Shown in pieces: positions 47,601 to 54,016 of a stretch of DNA of 64,000 bases. Made by a program: the position numbers and the translations under genes. Source of the stretch: Kryptolebias marmoratus (taxonomy: Eukaryota > Chordata > Actinopteri > Cyprinodontiformes > Rivulidae); NCBI RefSeq assembly GCF_001649575.2, contig NC_051438.1, positions 28,510,345-28,574,344 on the forward strand. Direction: 5' to 3'. The notes beneath the pieces were generated by a model. That model was not told the origin of the DNA, searched no databases, and saw only the letters and a program-made list of their open reading frames with translations. Position 1 is the first letter of the stretch. Each line of letters opens with the position of its first letter.

Positions 47601-50598
47601 TTACATAATTAAAAAACAAAATAAAAACAGCATGTGACATTGAATAAACAGTAAGAAAGAGACAAACATCAAAGACATCAAAAACCCGCACTCTAACCCT
47701 AATTTAGCCATAAGCAACTCTAAACAGGTGGGTTTTAAGTTGAGATTTAAAGGCNNNNNNNNNNNNNNNNNNNNNNNNNNNNNNNNNNNNNNNNNNNNNN
47801 NNNNNNNNNNCCTCGTTTGGTTCTGGTTCTGGGGATGCAGAGCAGTCCAGAACCAGAAGATCTGAGGGGTCTAGACGGTTGGTACAGCGATAACAGATCT
47901 TTAATAAACCGTTCAGTGATTTATAAACTAACAACAGTATTTTAAAGTCTATTCTTTGAGCTACAGGGAGCCAGTGTAGGGACTTTAAAACTGGTGTTAT
48001 GTGCTCTATCTTCCTGGTTTTAGTGTTGTTTTATTGTTGGTTTGTGAGATTTGCAAATCATCACATGTAATTTTATTAACATTTTACACAAGGTCCCGAC
48101 TCTTTTGAAATTGAAGTTATACTTAATTTAGGCATTAGTGTATCTATATTGTCACCAATTCCAAAAGCCAAAGAGTATATATATAAAAAAGATAAAATTG
48201 AGCCATTCTTTAAGTTCCTTTTTATTGCACTGCAGCATTTTGGACTTCACTCATTTTAATTTCTAAATTTGAAGTAAAAACTCTCTCTCTGTGAGGCGCG
48301 GTGTATTGGACTGTGAAGCAGACGTAGTCACTCGTTAAATGTACTGTGATGTGCAGCATGTAAGCAGAAATACAGCACAAATGGATTTTTTCTTAAACAA
48401 AAAAACCTCTGAAACTGTGCTGTCCAAGCTAATAAGGTCACACGTCATGTTATTTCTTTGCTGTTAAAGGGTTCCAGTCGAACATGTAGACATAACTGAA
48501 CCAAAACTCGACCATCACTCACTTCTAAGGCAGAACAGTTCGACTTGGCTGCTTGACGCAGAATGAGGTCAGCAGTCATGTTATTTCTGAAAATATAATG
48601 AGAAAAGAATCGGGAAGCAATCATCAAACAGGGGGAGACTTTTATTCACCGAGGTTCACCGGTTTCTTCATGTCTGACATTTCAGTTTCGCCTTGTCCCC
48701 GTCCTTATCTCTCACCATTTTCTTCCTTCTTTGTCCTCCTTTAGTGAGAACTCTGAGAGCTGTCCTGACGACAACCAGAGGAACAAAGCCAACTCTGACG
48801 AGGTACAGAACATTCACAGTCATGCTGCAAATCTACGAAATTACAGAAATTTGAATTCAAGGAACGTTTAAGTTATCAGGGGTAAAAGACTACAGAGTAA
48901 ATGCCTTTGACAAATAGTTTAGGTCCATACAATAAGTTTAATCCGTACAATCTCAAAGTGTAAAACTTTAAACACAGGGCCTTCTCAGGGTTCCTCCTCG
49001 GCCCAAACGTCTATCAGTATCCTGGGTTGTCCTTCTTCCTGACTGTTGCCATGGTTTTCTTGTTGCCAGGACAACTGCCAGGTGTTTTACATCCACAACC
49101 TGCCGAGCAGGGTGACAGAGAACATGCTGAGGAAACGCTTCCAGGTTTTTGGCAACACGGAGGATTGCAAAGTCATCATCTGTAATGAGTAAGTGATCAG
49201 GTTGGGATTACTCGTTCCGAGCAGAGAAACAGAAAACATTCAAAGCACTACATGTAGGAAAAACAGTTTAACATCCAAACATAAAAAGCTACAGTTGCTC
49301 TCATGTTTGTCCTGACCTCAGATCTGTTGTTGGTCCTCAGGCTTTGCTACCAGCAAACACTCTTAAATGCTTGTGTTTACAGAATGAACTTCCCCACAGG
49401 GATGAATTAAATATGAAATATACAAGTCAAGAATTTAAAACCTGAACATTTGTTTGTGAAGTGGAGTCTGACTGTAGTTTTTACTTTAAACTTATTTTTG
49501 ACATTTGTTCTGTTAAAGCAGATCCAGCATGAAAGAAACTCATCAAGATATGAAATCAAACATTTAACGTTCATACGTCAATTGATGCAGTTTGAAAAAG
49601 TTTAATTTTTCAAATATGTTGATGTGCAGTTCTAAAATGCAGGTATGCAATGTAAATCTGAATACTTTACTCAACAAATCTGAGTATAAGTACTGTTTTA
49701 ATCCCAAACATTTCTTCCATGAATCATGTCATTGTTGATTCCTTTTCCACACGTAAATAAATGTTAGTTGGCAGCTGATCACAAATTTGGCTTCTATTTT
49801 TTTAAATTTAGGATCAATTATGTAAGAATAAAACTGTAGATTTTGTTTCTTACTTCATGTTTTTTATTTTTTTGACTGGTCTTCATGATTGCAACAAGTA
49901 CCTTGAAATAGCTTTCAGAAGTTCAGGTTTTTTAGTCGTCTTGGATCATTTTCTGTCACCTCGGATGATTAAACAGGTTCTTTGTGTGTGTGTGTGGTTA
50001 AAGGGAGCGCTGTGGAGTGATAAAGATCCGCCAGCCGGGAGCTCAAAGACACTCGAGAGAACGTGAGACTGTTTTCCAGAACGGCCCTGCAGGTCTGAGG
50101 AGGCTGACAAGGAAACGCTACATAGATCTCGGTAATCAGACACACACCAATAATTACCAAATTACCATTACTTTTTTCTCTTCTCTGCGTTTTAATTTCC
50201 AACAAATATAAGAATATGAGCGAGCTATCAGTGGATCTGGCTTAGAAAAGTAGAAACTGCACATCATGAATCACAACATAAGATGCCCTTAATCCATGCT
50301 CTGCTGTTTTACTCTGAATGAGATCATAATTCACATGGAGGACAACTTTATTAAACAAAACATGAAACCAGCAATTAAGGTCATAAACTTGTCATTGTCC
50401 CCCTCCATGTATTCCTGTTTTGCTCCTATCCTCATCTGTTTTAGGACAAGGCTAAAACACTGCAGTACCAGGACCTTTTTAACCCAGTTGTGCCTGTTTG
50501 TTTCAGATGAGGCGGGCCCCGGCCCTGTCAAGAGTAAGTATGATGCACTGGACTTTGACACTCTGCTGAAGGAGGCCCAGAAGTCCCTGCACCGTTGA
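27839..50598 (+). CDS. ppargc1b: PGC-1 beta, nuclear receptor coactivator; exons 2-12, first coding exon missing
   Basis: Spliced CDS: join(27839..28024, 32428..32628, 39491..39616, 42398..43382, 44087..44132, 46273..46337, 46552..47179, 48745..48802, 49070..49188, 50004..50131, 50507..50598). It totals 2634 nt, 877 residues plus stop, and all splice phases agree. The product is a nuclear transcriptional coactivator of ERR, PPAR and NRF1 targets, promoting mitochondrial biogenesis and fatty-acid oxidation. Counting the first residue of exon 2 as 1: activation domain 1-129, LKKLL 130-134, LRELL 343-347, DHDY 623-626, RRM from about 766, conserved tail to 877. The beta paralogue rather than PGC-1 alpha is chosen from DFPDIDLSQLD, YMHTYCLP, VRRSRRL, LRELL and the ending KEAQKSLHR. 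Human PGC-1 beta has 1023 residues, so this protein (about 900 with exon 1) is shorter, mostly because sequence before the RRM is missing. Exon 1 (about 25 residues in mammals) lies outside the window. Confidence 0.95.
28613..28790. repeat. unrecognised dispersed repeat family, copy 3
   Basis: TTAAAGGCCTAGCATTCATC and GAATGACTCTCAGCTACTAC are reverse complements of segments in the copies at about 39330-39350 and 39023-39045. It lies in intron 2. Confidence 0.6.
32185..32240 (-). repeat. inverted SINE-like fragment in intron 2
   Basis: GGCTCCAGCAGGACACACCC and TGGACGGGTTACCAGTTCAT match the reverse complement of the GACCTGTCCAGGGTGTACCC...GCTCCAGC segment of the common teleost repeat. The copy is truncated on both sides. 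Confidence 0.5.
32428..32628 (+). CDS. ppargc1b: ppargc1b exon 3: inverted leucine box and acidic linker
   Basis: This is a 201-nt exon of 67 codons, phase 0 at both ends, between acceptor TGTTTGACAG and donor CTA|GTAAGA. It starts IEEENAALLAALTDSLDSI, aligning with IDSENEALLAELTKTLDDI of human PGC-1 beta, the first leucine-rich motif (an inverted LxxLL-like helix). A Glu/Asp-rich linker follows. The exon ends EDLSL, so the second leucine box is assembled across the junction with exon 4, as in the mammalian ELSLLQKLLL. Confidence 0.95.
32629..39490 (+). other. ppargc1b intron 3
   Basis: This is a GTAAGA...CACAG intron of about 6.9 kb, the longest internal one. It contains a purine-rich tract at about 38270-38700 and a dispersed-repeat copy at about 39000-39385 close to the acceptor. 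The longer open frames (37358-37678 plus, 38169-38600 minus) show no family similarity and are rejected as genes. Confidence 0.85.
39000..39385. repeat. unrecognised dispersed repeat family, copy 4
   Basis: It contains TAGTAGCTGAGAGTCCTCCT, a second diverged GTAGTGCCTGAGAGTCATCT, GCTGTGGCAGCCATCTTGAA and GGAATGCTAGGCCTTTAATT. The two internal GAGAGTC segments suggest either an internal repeat or two overlapping copies. It ends about 100 nt before exon 4. Confidence 0.65.
39491..39616 (+). CDS. ppargc1b: ppargc1b exon 4: nuclear-receptor box LKKLL
   Basis: This is a 126-nt exon of 42 codons, phase 0 at both ends, between acceptor TTTCCACAG and donor AAG|GTGAGG. The first five codons (39491-39505) encode LKKLL, the canonical LxxLL nuclear-receptor box known as L2 in PGC-1 proteins. 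Human PGC-1 alpha has LKKLL and human beta has LQKLL at the same place. In this family the box docks on the AF-2 groove of ligand-activated nuclear receptors. The rest is basic (HSHRYSNKSLRLRPVRSLAK) and poorly conserved. The phase-0 boundaries mean the exon could be skipped without frame change, which would remove the box. Confidence 0.93.
41557..41600 (+). repeat. (TG)22 microsatellite in intron 4
   Basis: 44 bases of uninterrupted TG. Confidence 0.98.
41820..41880. repeat. inverted relative of the 48030 repeat, with perfect hairpin
   Basis: GTGTAAAATGTAAACAAAAA followed by CAGAATGCAGTGATTTGC is the reverse complement of the teleost repeat end seen at 48030-48125. Within it, 41841-41853 and 41860-41872 are a perfect 13-bp inverted repeat with a 6-base loop. 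Confidence 0.6.
42398..43382 (+). CDS. ppargc1b: ppargc1b exon 5: large central exon with acidic tract and LRELL box
   Basis: This is a 985-nt exon: 328 codons plus one base, phase 0 in and phase 1 out. The acceptor is CGCCCCCAG and the donor CACG|GTTAGA, just before an in-frame TAG at 43385. In order it holds TELHRHLTT (human TELHKHLTS), a Glu/Asp/Ser run at about 42520-42590, ELITYMHTYCLP (human QLIRYMHTYCLP), LRELL at 42911-42925 followed by DVSKPYRL, and VRRSRRL near 43160. LRELL is the third receptor box of PGC-1 beta, used with ERRs in mammals. In human beta the long Glu run lies after LRELL, while here the acidic tract lies before YMHTYCLP. The reading frame is open upstream to 42350, but that part is intronic. 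Confidence 0.94.
43383..44086 (+). other. ppargc1b intron 5
   Basis: This is a GTTAGA...TTCAG intron of 704 nt. The donor is non-consensus at +3 (T), which makes it weaker than the other donors of the gene. Nothing else was recognised inside. Confidence 0.78.
44087..44132 (+). CDS. ppargc1b: ppargc1b exon 6: 46-nt small exon
   Basis: The exon lies between a strong acceptor (TCTAATTTCAG) and the near-perfect donor CAGG|GTGAGT. Joined to the single G left by exon 5 it reads EKRACLCLPLNPKST plus two bases, aligning with PRCLMLALSQSDP of human PGC-1 beta immediately before the conserved FEQTLTVELCGTAG block. The two leftover bases GG are completed by the A of exon 7, giving Gly. The frame therefore runs 5-6-7 without a break. 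A second open frame over the same bases is incompatible with exon 5. The call rests on splice sites, phase and weak similarity, hence lower confidence. Confidence 0.8.
44640..44830 (+). repeat. degenerate tandem stretch (TTTTGCTAATTTTAGC-like)
   Basis: Repeats of TTTTGCTAA, TTTTAGCTT and GCAAATGTTTTGCTAA recur at irregular spacing in intron 6, suggesting an eroded minisatellite. Confidence 0.55.
45198..45262 (+). repeat. SINE head fragment with tRNA-like boxes
   Basis: GGCTCAGTGGTGCAGCGGTT resembles an A box and GGTTTGAGCCC fits the B-box pattern GGTTCRANNCC with one change. The copy is a short head fragment in intron 6 and has no tRNA fold that I could support. Confidence 0.5.
46273..46337 (+). 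CDS. ppargc1b: ppargc1b exon 7: conserved EQTLSVDLCGTAG block
   Basis: This is a 65-nt exon between acceptor TCTCTGTTCAG and donor GCAG|GTAAAC. It encodes ESQFSTRPYEQTLSVDLCGTAG, with the last Gly split. It aligns with KKSFEQTLTVELCGTAG of human beta and with IERTLSVELSGTAG of human alpha, one of the most conserved blocks of the PGC-1 family. Exons 6 and 7 are each out of frame alone, but together they are 111 nt (37 codons). Confidence 0.93.
46552..47179 (+). CDS. ppargc1b: ppargc1b exon 8: TPPTTPP block and HCF-1-binding motif DHDY
   Basis: This is a 628-nt exon, entered with two bases (G|GT = Gly) and left with two (AG). The acceptor is GCCCACTCAG and the donor CCAG|GTAAGA. It opens GLTPPTTPPHKP, identical over nine residues to PGC-1 alpha; in alpha this is a phosphorylated Cdc4-type degron region, and the same role here is inferred. 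KLPEQTELYAQLRRM follows, then FGDHDYC at about 46803-46823. DHDY fits the HCF-1-binding motif [D/E]HxY through which PGC-1 beta and PRC bind host cell factor. The second half is acidic and Ser/Pro-rich with no recognisable domain. The mammalian EIRASLTKHFG block that follows DHDY is not seen. Confidence 0.95.
47538..48020 (-). mobile_element. LINE 3' remnant (C-terminal RT-domain tail and 3' end)
   Basis: On the minus strand from about 48000 the frame reads ITPVLKSLHWLPVAQRIDFK and ILLLVYKSLNGL, then resumes after the gap as AFKSQLKTHLFRVAYG. LHWLPV..RIDFK...VYKSLNGL and the final FKSQLKTHLF are the conserved tail of teleost L2/Jockey-like LINE proteins. The 3' end (on +) begins with the CAATCAATCAATC repeats near 47538 and AAATTTTATTTGTATAGCAC. 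It lies in ppargc1b intron 8, antisense to the gene. Only the last part of the protein remains. Confidence 0.85.
47755..47810. other. assembly gap (56 N)
   Basis: A run of N lies inside the LINE remnant of intron 8; it is too short to hide a large coding block unless its size is only nominal. Confidence 0.98.
48030..48125. repeat. dispersed repeat end (CAAATCAT...ATTTTACAC type)
   Basis: TTTGCAAATCATCACATGTA, ACATTTTACACAAGGTCCCG and ACTCTTTTGAAATTG follow the wording of a widespread teleost DNA-element terminus (GCAAATCATTGCATTCTG...ACATTTTACACAACGTCCCAACT). The inverted relative is at about 41820-41880. Confidence 0.55.
48745..48802 (+). CDS. ppargc1b: ppargc1b exon 9: short hydrophilic linker before the RRM
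   Basis: This is a 58-nt exon between acceptor GTCCTCCTTTAG and donor GAG|GTACAG, entered with one base (AG|T = Ser) and phase 0 out. It encodes SENSESCPDDNQRNKANSDE. It occupies the place of the Arg/Ser-rich and basic region (RHARKRREKAIGEG in human) that precedes the RRM, but is acidic and lacks RS or KRR runs. Splice sites and phase are clean. The sequence itself is not conserved, so the assignment rests on gene structure. Confidence 0.82.
49070..49188 (+). CDS. ppargc1b: ppargc1b exon 10: first half of the RNA-recognition motif
   Basis: This is a 119-nt exon between acceptor CTTGTTGCCAG and the perfect donor GA|GTAAGT, phase 0 in, two bases left over. It reads QVFYIHNLPSRVTENMLRKR and continues FQVFGNTEDCKVIICN. 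It aligns with VVYIQNLSSDMSSRELKRRF and FEVFGEIEECEVLTRN of human beta. VFYIHNL is strand beta-1 (RNP2), followed by helix 1 and strand beta-2. The aromatic residue expected in RNP2 is present (Tyr). Confidence 0.95.
49189..50003 (+). other. ppargc1b intron 10 with weak acceptor
   Basis: This 815-nt intron has a perfect donor GTAAGT, but its acceptor GGTTAAAG follows a (TG)n stretch instead of a pyrimidine tract. Other AG dinucleotides upstream (around 49915-49977) would each introduce an in-frame stop within a few codons, so the weak site appears to be the one used. Confidence 0.75.
50004..50131 (+). CDS. ppargc1b: ppargc1b exon 11: divergent second half of the RRM
   Basis: This is a 128-nt exon entered with one base (GA|G = Glu) and left with one (G). 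The acceptor is the weak GGTTAAAG behind a (TG)n stretch, and the donor CTCG|GTAATC. It begins ERCGVIKIR, the counterpart of EKYGFITYR in human beta (RNP1), and ends VFQNGPAGLRRLTRKRYIDLD, which aligns without gaps to [21 protein letters not shown]. Between these blocks about eight residues of helix 2 are missing. RNP1 has lost its aromatic residues (Phe, Tyr), so RNA contact through it is doubtful. The exon is required: joining exon 10 to exon 12 would shift the frame, and every upstream AG tried leads to an in-frame stop. Confidence 0.88.
50132..50506 (+). other. ppargc1b intron 11
   Basis: This is a GTAATC...TTTCAG intron of 375 nt with a good pyrimidine-rich acceptor (GCCTGTTTGTTTCAG). 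No feature was recognised inside. Confidence 0.85.
50507..50598 (+). CDS. ppargc1b: ppargc1b exon 12: conserved C-terminal tail and stop
   Basis: This terminal coding exon follows acceptor TTTGTTTCAG, is entered with two bases (G|AT = Asp) and ends at TGA 50596-50598. After EAGPGPV it encodes KSKYDALDFDTLL and KEAQKSLHR, nearly identical to [22 protein letters not shown] of human PGC-1 beta. In PGC-1 alpha this tail is reported to bind the cap-binding protein CBP80, and conservation suggests the same here. The ending SLHR is beta-type (alpha ends SLRR). Confidence 0.96.
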
Positions 50599-50750
50599 CA
50601 GAACAGCCCTGCTGTCTGGCCCGCCTTAGAAAACTGCAGCAGAACCCTTCAAACAACACGGGTCTGCGCTCAGTACCTCCATGCAAGGCAACCTCACAAA
50701 ATGTTTACATTTTTACTATTGGAATAAAGTAACAAGGACCTTGTTTTTTA
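50599..50750 (+). other. ppargc1b: ppargc1b proximal 3' UTR with AATAAA
   Basis: A canonical poly(A) signal AATAAA lies at 50723-50728, 125 nt after the stop, followed by a T-rich stretch (TTGTTTTTTAAGTTTC) that could serve as the downstream element. The cleavage position is inferred at about 50745. Mammalian PPARGC1B transcripts have multi-kilobase 3' UTRs, so this may be only a short isoform. Confidence 0.6.
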
Positions 50751-51963
50751 AGTTTCTTTCACCGGAGGATACTGCTTAAAAACAAGGAAGTCACTGCAAA
50801 GTCCAGAAAGATTAATAGACAACAGTGGAAAAAAAAGGAATTTAAACAGCAATGGTACAACAGCAACAAACAATGATGAACAACAGTAACAACAAAGCTG
50901 CTTCCTGTCTGTAATGGTGACATCATTGCCCTGCCTTGGAAGAGTGGGCACGGGACCTGTAGCAAATTCTTGCTATCCCTGCGTTGCGTTGGTCGTTGTG
51001 ATGTGTGCTCTTGCGTGTGCGTGTTCCCCGTTCTGTTTGTTTGTACAAAAAAAAAAAGGAGAAAAGAAACCCCTCCCCTCTATTCGATCTCAAGTGGTGA
51101 ACCTGCAAGCTGTGTTTGCTTGTCCGGTCGTGTAACCAGGACTAAAAAAAAAAAAATGCTTTGTTTTAGCAAAAAATGTGGATGTTAACAGTTTTAAAGC
51201 CTACTGTGTGTGTGTTATGGACAAAGAACATAACAAAAAAACATTATTGTAATCAATGGATGACTGATAAAAGTTTACAAATGTAAAATGAAGAAAAAAA
51301 ATCACATTTTCTTTTTGTAATTGTAGTGCTTCCTTGATTTGATCTATGCACTGTAAGGAGGTAAATGTCTCTTTTGTCCTCCGCTTTCCCCCTTTTAGCT
51401 CTTCTCTAATTCTGCCATGCTAACCGTTTAGCCTCTGCTACTGGCTGCTGTAGGCTCCGTTTAACAGATGCTTTCTACAGAGAAAATTTACTTTTCACGA
51501 TTTATTTTAACAAAAAGAAAAAGTCCAGCTCTCCTTTAGCTTGGACCTTCTTTTCTTAGGACAGTGTACTTCTTATTACAAGGCTGGAACAAGTAAATAA
51601 ATAGTTTTCAGTGGAAGTAGAATAAAAATATTAATCTAGGTTGATTGCTGCCTAGCTGTCAATAAATAACACAATTTGGAATGATAATAGAGATATGAGT
51701 TGGGCTGAAAACATATTAGGATTCATGATGGAAACAGGATAAAGTCAAAGTTATGGTTGAAATATTCATTAAATAAGTACCAAACTAGAACCAAACTTTT
51801 ATTAGCTTGAGTTTATTAGGGAATCTTTAATGAGGGAAAAAAACAAAAAGTTTATTTGAATAAACTGGGCTGTGGAAGGTCATCAGGGGTAGCAGTGGTC
51901 GCCAACTGGAAACTGAGTTTTAAAGAAGCCGAAGGTCTCATCGGCCACATGTGAAGTCTGGCT

Positions 51964-52251
51964 TTAAGGCTGCACAGTATGAGAACATCTTACGATGTGC
52001 AAACATTATTGTTTAATATTGCAATGACAACATCAGTGATAGTAAACCCACATTCTCTTCTGTCATCACTATCATCTAAACCAGATGTTTGACTGACTAA
52101 ATACATTATTAGCATGCAGAACATGAATGCATCGTACTTGAAATACAATGGTCTAAGATATATTGCAGTCCAAGCAATTTATTGCAATATTAATATAATG
52201 CTCACTGATGTTGGGATGACGATAAATTAGCAAAATATTGTGCAGCCCTAA
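51964..52251. mobile_element. small terminal-inverted-repeat element (GGGCTGCACAATAT type)
   Basis: The left end TTAAGGCTGCACAGTATG and right end AATATTGTGCAGCCCTAA are inverted repeats matching at about 15 of 18 positions. The element is 288 bp and non-coding. It lies downstream of ppargc1b, possibly inside a long 3' UTR. Confidence 0.75.
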
Positions 52252-53780
52252 TTGGCCAAGTTTAATTTCTTGAATTACCGACCAGTAATTTCTTCTAGAA
52301 AACAAACTAGGCCAATATTTATTTAGGAATGAAAAAAGTTAGTTTCTTTGTGGTGAATAATTTCTTTCTGATGAGCGACCACCACTCATGTGGAGTCTAA
52401 TCTGGTCACATCAGTTTGCTCCACAGCAGATGTTGCACACTTTCTGTTCAGCTTTTCAAAAGTTTGCTTCAAAGTTCCCTAATACTGTGACAAAATATCC
52501 TTTTTCTTACTTTAGATAAGTAATGACAAAACACCCTTTACCCAGAACTAGGAGCATTAAGATTTCTACCCTGCCTCTACGAAGAGGCTTAAACCAACTC
52601 TTCTTATTGTTTGCATTTGGACAAGCAAACCTAAAAACAGGGAAGTAAAGCTGGTAGGCACTTTAGATTAAACCCATCGCTTTAGCACTGTTCCAATCCA
52701 ACCATCTTCCACATGAAGCTCAGTCATTACAGACAAAAGATTTGGATTTAAAGTCATCTGTTCGGAAAAAGGTTAGCAAAATGTTTGGTTTTAAAAGCAC
52801 AAAAAAACACAAAATAACAATAACTTTCTTTCATAAACTATGTTTGAAGCTGGAAGGTTTTGTTGGTTTGAATGGAATGTATTTACCAATCTGAATGTAA
52901 TCCTAGTTTTGTCACAAAGCTTCTGTTTGTCCAAAGATGGTGCAGCTTTTTGGTGCTTTAAAAAGGTGAACTTGCTTAGTCATCGGGTACCGGTTCCGAC
53001 TCAAAGTGCAACCTGGGTAGCACCTAATTTACATTCCTGCTGCAGCCAGTAGCAGCATCCCCTGAAAAAAGGAGAGAGCCTGCAAAGCCTGCCAATCTGG
53101 TGGCAACAAACTGCCACCAATAACACAGCCAGGGAGCGAGCATGGGATCGGCTGATTAGAAACAAAGAGAGCTGAGAATCGGCTGAGAATCAGATTTCTC
53201 GTCTGGAATCAGATGAGCGTCTCTACCTCACATCTTTCCATCCCAGCTCCCCTTTGTTGTATTTCTCCATTCTCCTCCTCTTTTCATCACTTTTTGCAGT
53301 TTTTTTGAAAAATGTTCTCTTACTGTTTGTTGGCTTTTCATCTGATGGGAAGTTCTGGGCAGTATGAGAGATTTGTGTTAGATTTTTAAATTATTTTTTC
53401 GATATACTCTGACTCTCTACTAATAGGCTCCCTTCATAGGGAGAAGTCTCTTTCCTAGTCTGTCTTTCGCTTGCCTCATAACGGTTTTGGCGTACCCGTT
53501 TCCTGGAGTCTTAACGTTGTGTCCTTGTGTAACTGAATGTTTCGTCTTTGTCTCGTGTTGGACACTGCTGACTTGTGGGTCAAAGAGGGGCTGAACAGTG
53601 GTTTGGTGGCTGGTTGGTCCTTCAGTGTGCTTCACGGGGAAGATTTCAAATCTTCTCCAACTGCACTTGTTTTAACAGGACATGCCACTACTCCCTGATT
53701 TCCCTGCTCTCCTCCTCCTTGCCTGGGAAATTCAATAAAACTCAGCCTAACACTCTTGCTATCTTTCTCTCTCTCTTTCC

Positions 53781-53782
<2 letters not shown>

Positions 53783-53832
<50 letters not shown>
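53783..53832 (+). repeat. (AT)25 microsatellite
   Basis: 50 bases of uninterrupted AT after CTCTCTCTTTCCCC; self-complementary, so able to extrude a hairpin. Confidence 0.98.
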
Positions 53833-53838
<6 letters not shown>

Positions 53839-53993
53839 GTGGACTCTTTCTTTTTTGTCTCTGTGGGTTCAAGGCCTTGTTTTCTGCAGGTCTTTCCCAA
53901 TCCTTGACAAAGTTCCTACGTTTTAGCAGAAAATCCCTCCTTCCCTCTCCTTTTTTCTTGTCTTTTCTATCTATCCCTCTTCCTTGTCAACAA

Positions 53994-54016
53994 ACACACA
54001 CACACACACACACACA
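53994..54016 (+). repeat. (AC)n microsatellite
   Basis: About 11 AC units. Confidence 0.95.

Larger units (their letters stand above)
47180..48744 (+). other. ppargc1b intron 8
   Basis: This is a GTAAGA...TTTAG intron of about 1.6 kb, much of it a minus-strand LINE 3' remnant (about 47538-48020) interrupted by a 56-base run of N at 47755-47810, followed by a second dispersed repeat (about 48030-48125). I searched it for the mammalian TKHFG block; the only hit, QHFGL near 48231-48245, is closed by a stop and lacks splice sites. Confidence 0.85.

Noticed and set aside
48231..48250. QHFGL in intron 8, resembling the mammalian KHFGL
   Set aside because: Closed by a stop a few codons later, no splice sites, and it lies in AT-rich non-coding sequence.
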